Origin: JBBQTU01 sp038213005
GTDB taxonomy: Bacteria; Planctomycetota; Phycisphaerae; Tepidisphaerales; Tepidisphaeraceae
Direction: 5' to 3'
Assembly (NCBI GenBank): GCA_038213005.1
Contig: JBBQTU010000260.1
Coordinates: 1-5,108, forward strand
Length of the DNA stretch: 5,108 nt
In this document: one piece after another, positions 3,724-5,108 of the stretch
Layout: every line of letters starts with the position of its first letter
How positions within the stretch are numbered: position 1 is the first letter of the stretch
The notes under the pieces: model-generated
Seen by the model: only the letters and a program-made list of their open reading frames with translations
Databases searched by the model: none
Told to the model about the DNA's origin: nothing
Made by a program: the position numbers and the translations under genes

Positions 3724-4896
3724 TTGGAAACTTCTGTTGCTGTACTAGGTTCAACCGGCTCCATCGGCACCAGCACGCTCAGCGTCATTGAGCATCTGGG
3801 GCCACCTTGGCGCGCCGCGGCGCTCTCCGGGCACCGCCAGACCAAACTCCTCCTGGAACAGGTTGAGCGATTCAAGCCCTCCGCCGTCGCCGTCACCGAC
3901 CCTGCTGCCTATACCGCCGTCTGCACCCAACTCTCCGGCAAGCCCATCACCGTCTACGCCGGCCAGCAGGGCCTCATCGACATGGTCCAGCGGGACGATG
4001 TCGATGTCGTTCTGGCCGCCATCGTCGGCTCGGCCGGCCTGCCCGCTGTCATCGCCGCCATCGAAGCCAGGAAGAAGTTGGCCCTGGCCAACAAGGAAGC
4101 CCTCGTCGTCGCCGGCAGCCTGGTGATCCCGCTTGCCCGCAAGCTCGGCGTGCCGATCCTGCCCGTAGACTCCGAGCACTCGGCCGTCTTTCAGGCCATG
4201 CAGGCCGGCAAGGCATCCCAGATCCGCCGCGTCATCCTCACCGCCAGCGGCGGCCCGTTCCGCAACGCCACGCGAGACCAGATCGAAAACGCCACCCTCG
4301 CCGATGCCCTGAACCACCCAACCTGGCGAATGGGGAGCAAGATCAGCATCGACTCGGCCACCTTGTTCAACAAAGCCCTCGAGCTGATCGAGGCCTGCTG
4401 GCTCTTTGACATTCCACCAGAGAAGATCGAGATCGTCATTCATCCCGAGTCCCTGATCCATTCGATGGTGGAGTTCATCGACGGCTCGGTGATCGCCCAG
4501 CTTTCGCCCCCGGACATGCGAACGCCCATCCAGTATGCCCTGACCTATCCGGACCGCGCCGACGGCTGCGCCCGCAAGCTCGACCTGCACAAGGCCTTCT
4601 CGATGACTTTCCAGCCGCCGGATATCCAGCGGTTCCCCGCCATCGGCGTCGCGTACGAAGTCGCCCGCAAAGGCGGAACCGCCGGTGCCGTCCTCAACGG
4701 CGCCAACGAGGCGGCCGTCTCAGCCTTTATGAAGGGGCGCATTCGCTTCGGGCAGATTGCCCGGGTCGTTTGCGATACAATTGCAGCACACCAGGTCCGG
4801 CAGAGCCCGACACTGGAATATCTGATCGAAGCAGACCGTTGGGCTAGAGCGATGGCCGAGTCGTGTATGACCGATAGGACGCTGGTTCGCGTCTGA
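3724..4896 (+). CDS. dxr: 1-deoxy-D-xylulose 5-phosphate reductoisomerase
   Basis: This cytosolic enzyme converts 1-deoxy-D-xylulose 5-phosphate to 2-C-methyl-D-erythritol 4-phosphate using NADPH and a divalent metal. It is the committed step of the MEP isoprenoid pathway and the target of fosmidomycin. From the TTG at 3724 the product has 390 residues, normal for the family. It shows the NADPH-binding GSTGSIG (9-15), ANKEAL (122-127), metal ligands in PVDSEHSA (Asp149, Glu151), TASGGPF (173-179), the active-site loop HPTWRMG (198-204), DSATLFNKALE with the third metal ligand Glu220, HPESLIHSMV (240-249), PDMRTP (263-268) and NGANEAAV (325-332). All expected catalytic residues are present. 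No ATG is available. TTG 3691 and GTG 3712 are longer alternatives; 3724 gives the usual short lead of eight residues before GSTG. An rseP-type gene follows on the same strand. Confidence 0.96.
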   Translation: METSVAVLGSTGSIGTSTLSVIEHLGPPWRAAALSGHRQTKLLLEQVERFKPSAVAVTDPAAYTAVCTQLSGKPITVYAGQQGLIDMVQRDDVDVVLAAIVGSAGLPAVIAAIEARKKLALANKEALVVAGSLVIPLARKLGVPILPVDSEHSAVFQAMQAGKASQIRRVILTASGGPFRNATRDQIENATLADALNHPTWRMGSKISIDSATLFNKALELIEACWLFDIPPEKIEIVIHPESLIHSMVEFIDGSVIAQLSPPDMRTPIQYALTYPDRADGCARKLDLHKAFSMTFQPPDIQRFPAIGVAYEVARKGGTAGAVLNGANEAAVSAFMKGRIRFGQIARVVCDTIAAHQVRQSPTLEYLIEADRWARAMAESCMTDRTLVRV

Positions 4897-4949
4897 AATA
4901 CCTTTGAATCCATGGTCGGTGCGAAGAAGCTCGCCCCCGCCAACTGAAT

Positions 4950-4954
4950 GGGAG
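4950..4954 (+). promoter_or_regulatory. Ribosome binding site deciding the rseP start
   Basis: GGGAG sits five bases before the GTG at 4960 and overlaps the competing upstream ATG codon (4948-4950), supporting the GTG as the true start. Confidence 0.5.
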
Positions 4955-4959
4955 TGCCT

Positions 4960-5108
4960 GTGACCGGAGTTATCCTGCTGATTGTTGGATTTGGGTTCGT
5001 GATCTTCGTTCACGAACTGGGGCACTTTCTCGCCGCCAAGGCCGTCGGCATCAAGGTCGAGCAGTTCGCCCTGGGCTTCGGCCAGGCGCTCATCTGCTGG
5101 CGCAAAGG
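4960..5108 (+). CDS. rseP: Site-2 zinc metalloprotease RseP, N-terminal part (runs off the window)
   Basis: Only the first 49 codons are visible. From the GTG at 4960 the protein begins with a hydrophobic membrane helix (about 3-17) running directly into the zinc-protease motif H-E-L-G-H at 18-22. It continues FLAAKAVGIKVEQFALGFG, the conserved first loop of the M50/S2P family (RseP/RasP). These intramembrane proteases cleave anti-sigma factors or signal-peptide remnants in the inner membrane. GGGAG lies five bases before the GTG, favouring it over the in-frame ATG at 4948, which has no ribosome binding site, and the GTG at 4954. The gap of 63 bases from dxr without a terminator suggests cotranscription; dxr and rseP adjacency is common in bacteria. 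The missing part should hold PDZ and later membrane segments, which cannot be checked here. Confidence 0.9.
   Translation, partial: MTGVILLIVGFGFVIFVHELGHFLAAKAVGIKVEQFALGFGQALICWRK

Noticed and set aside
3751..4590. Long minus-strand open frame within dxr
   Set aside because: Gly/Asp-rich shadow of a high-GC gene; dxr on the other strand has all its catalytic motifs.
1..5108. CRISPR array, tRNA or rRNA genes
   Set aside because: No regularly spaced direct repeats, no tRNA cloverleaf with a T-loop motif and no rRNA-like conserved segment were seen on either strand.

Overview
The window is about 60% GC bacterial chromosomal DNA. It carries housekeeping genes at both ends and an accessory, repeat-rich middle. 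No marker gene fixes the taxonomy. The three-hairpin GC-rich dispersed repeat upstream of dxr, the small lipoproteins and the dxr-rseP pair resemble planctomycete genomes (Planctomycetota, perhaps Phycisphaerae or a relative). That placement is inference from memory of such genomes.

Left part (1-1823, all genes on the minus strand). The window opens inside the first 25 codons of a gene that looks like a DDE transposase start, with a textbook ribosome binding site. A maf-DUF192 pair follows at 276-1303: a nucleotide pyrophosphatase of the YhdE type and a DUF192 lipoprotein, whose genes overlap by four bases. Upstream of these is a gene for a small, unrecognised lipoprotein (1440-1823). It has its own ribosome binding site and a candidate promoter flanked by an 8-bp dyad.

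Middle part (1824-3690). About 900 bases (1824-2731) hold no confident gene. They contain one doubtful short ORF with a strong ribosome binding site and a hairpin around its start, an eight-base G run, a nested inverted repeat over a perfect TATAAT, and a 23-position stem-loop whose wobble pairs suit plus-strand RNA. A toxin-antitoxin operon of HigBA type follows on the minus strand (2732-3381), toxin gene first. Its promoter probably gives a leaderless or nearly leaderless mRNA and contains an operator-like dyad. Between it and dxr lies a repeat element of about 205 bp (3452-3657), bounded by near-identical inverted hairpins and containing three GC-rich hairpins. One edge hairpin also looks like a minus-strand terminator.

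Right part (3691-5108, plus strand). dxr encodes the second enzyme of the MEP isoprenoid pathway. It is followed 63 bases later by the start of an rseP-type site-2 protease gene that runs off the window. The two probably form one operon.

Nothing here clearly forms a new multi-gene system. The best candidates for something undescribed are the structured non-coding elements on either side of the toxin-antitoxin pair: 2339-2404, 2575-2665 and 3452-3657.
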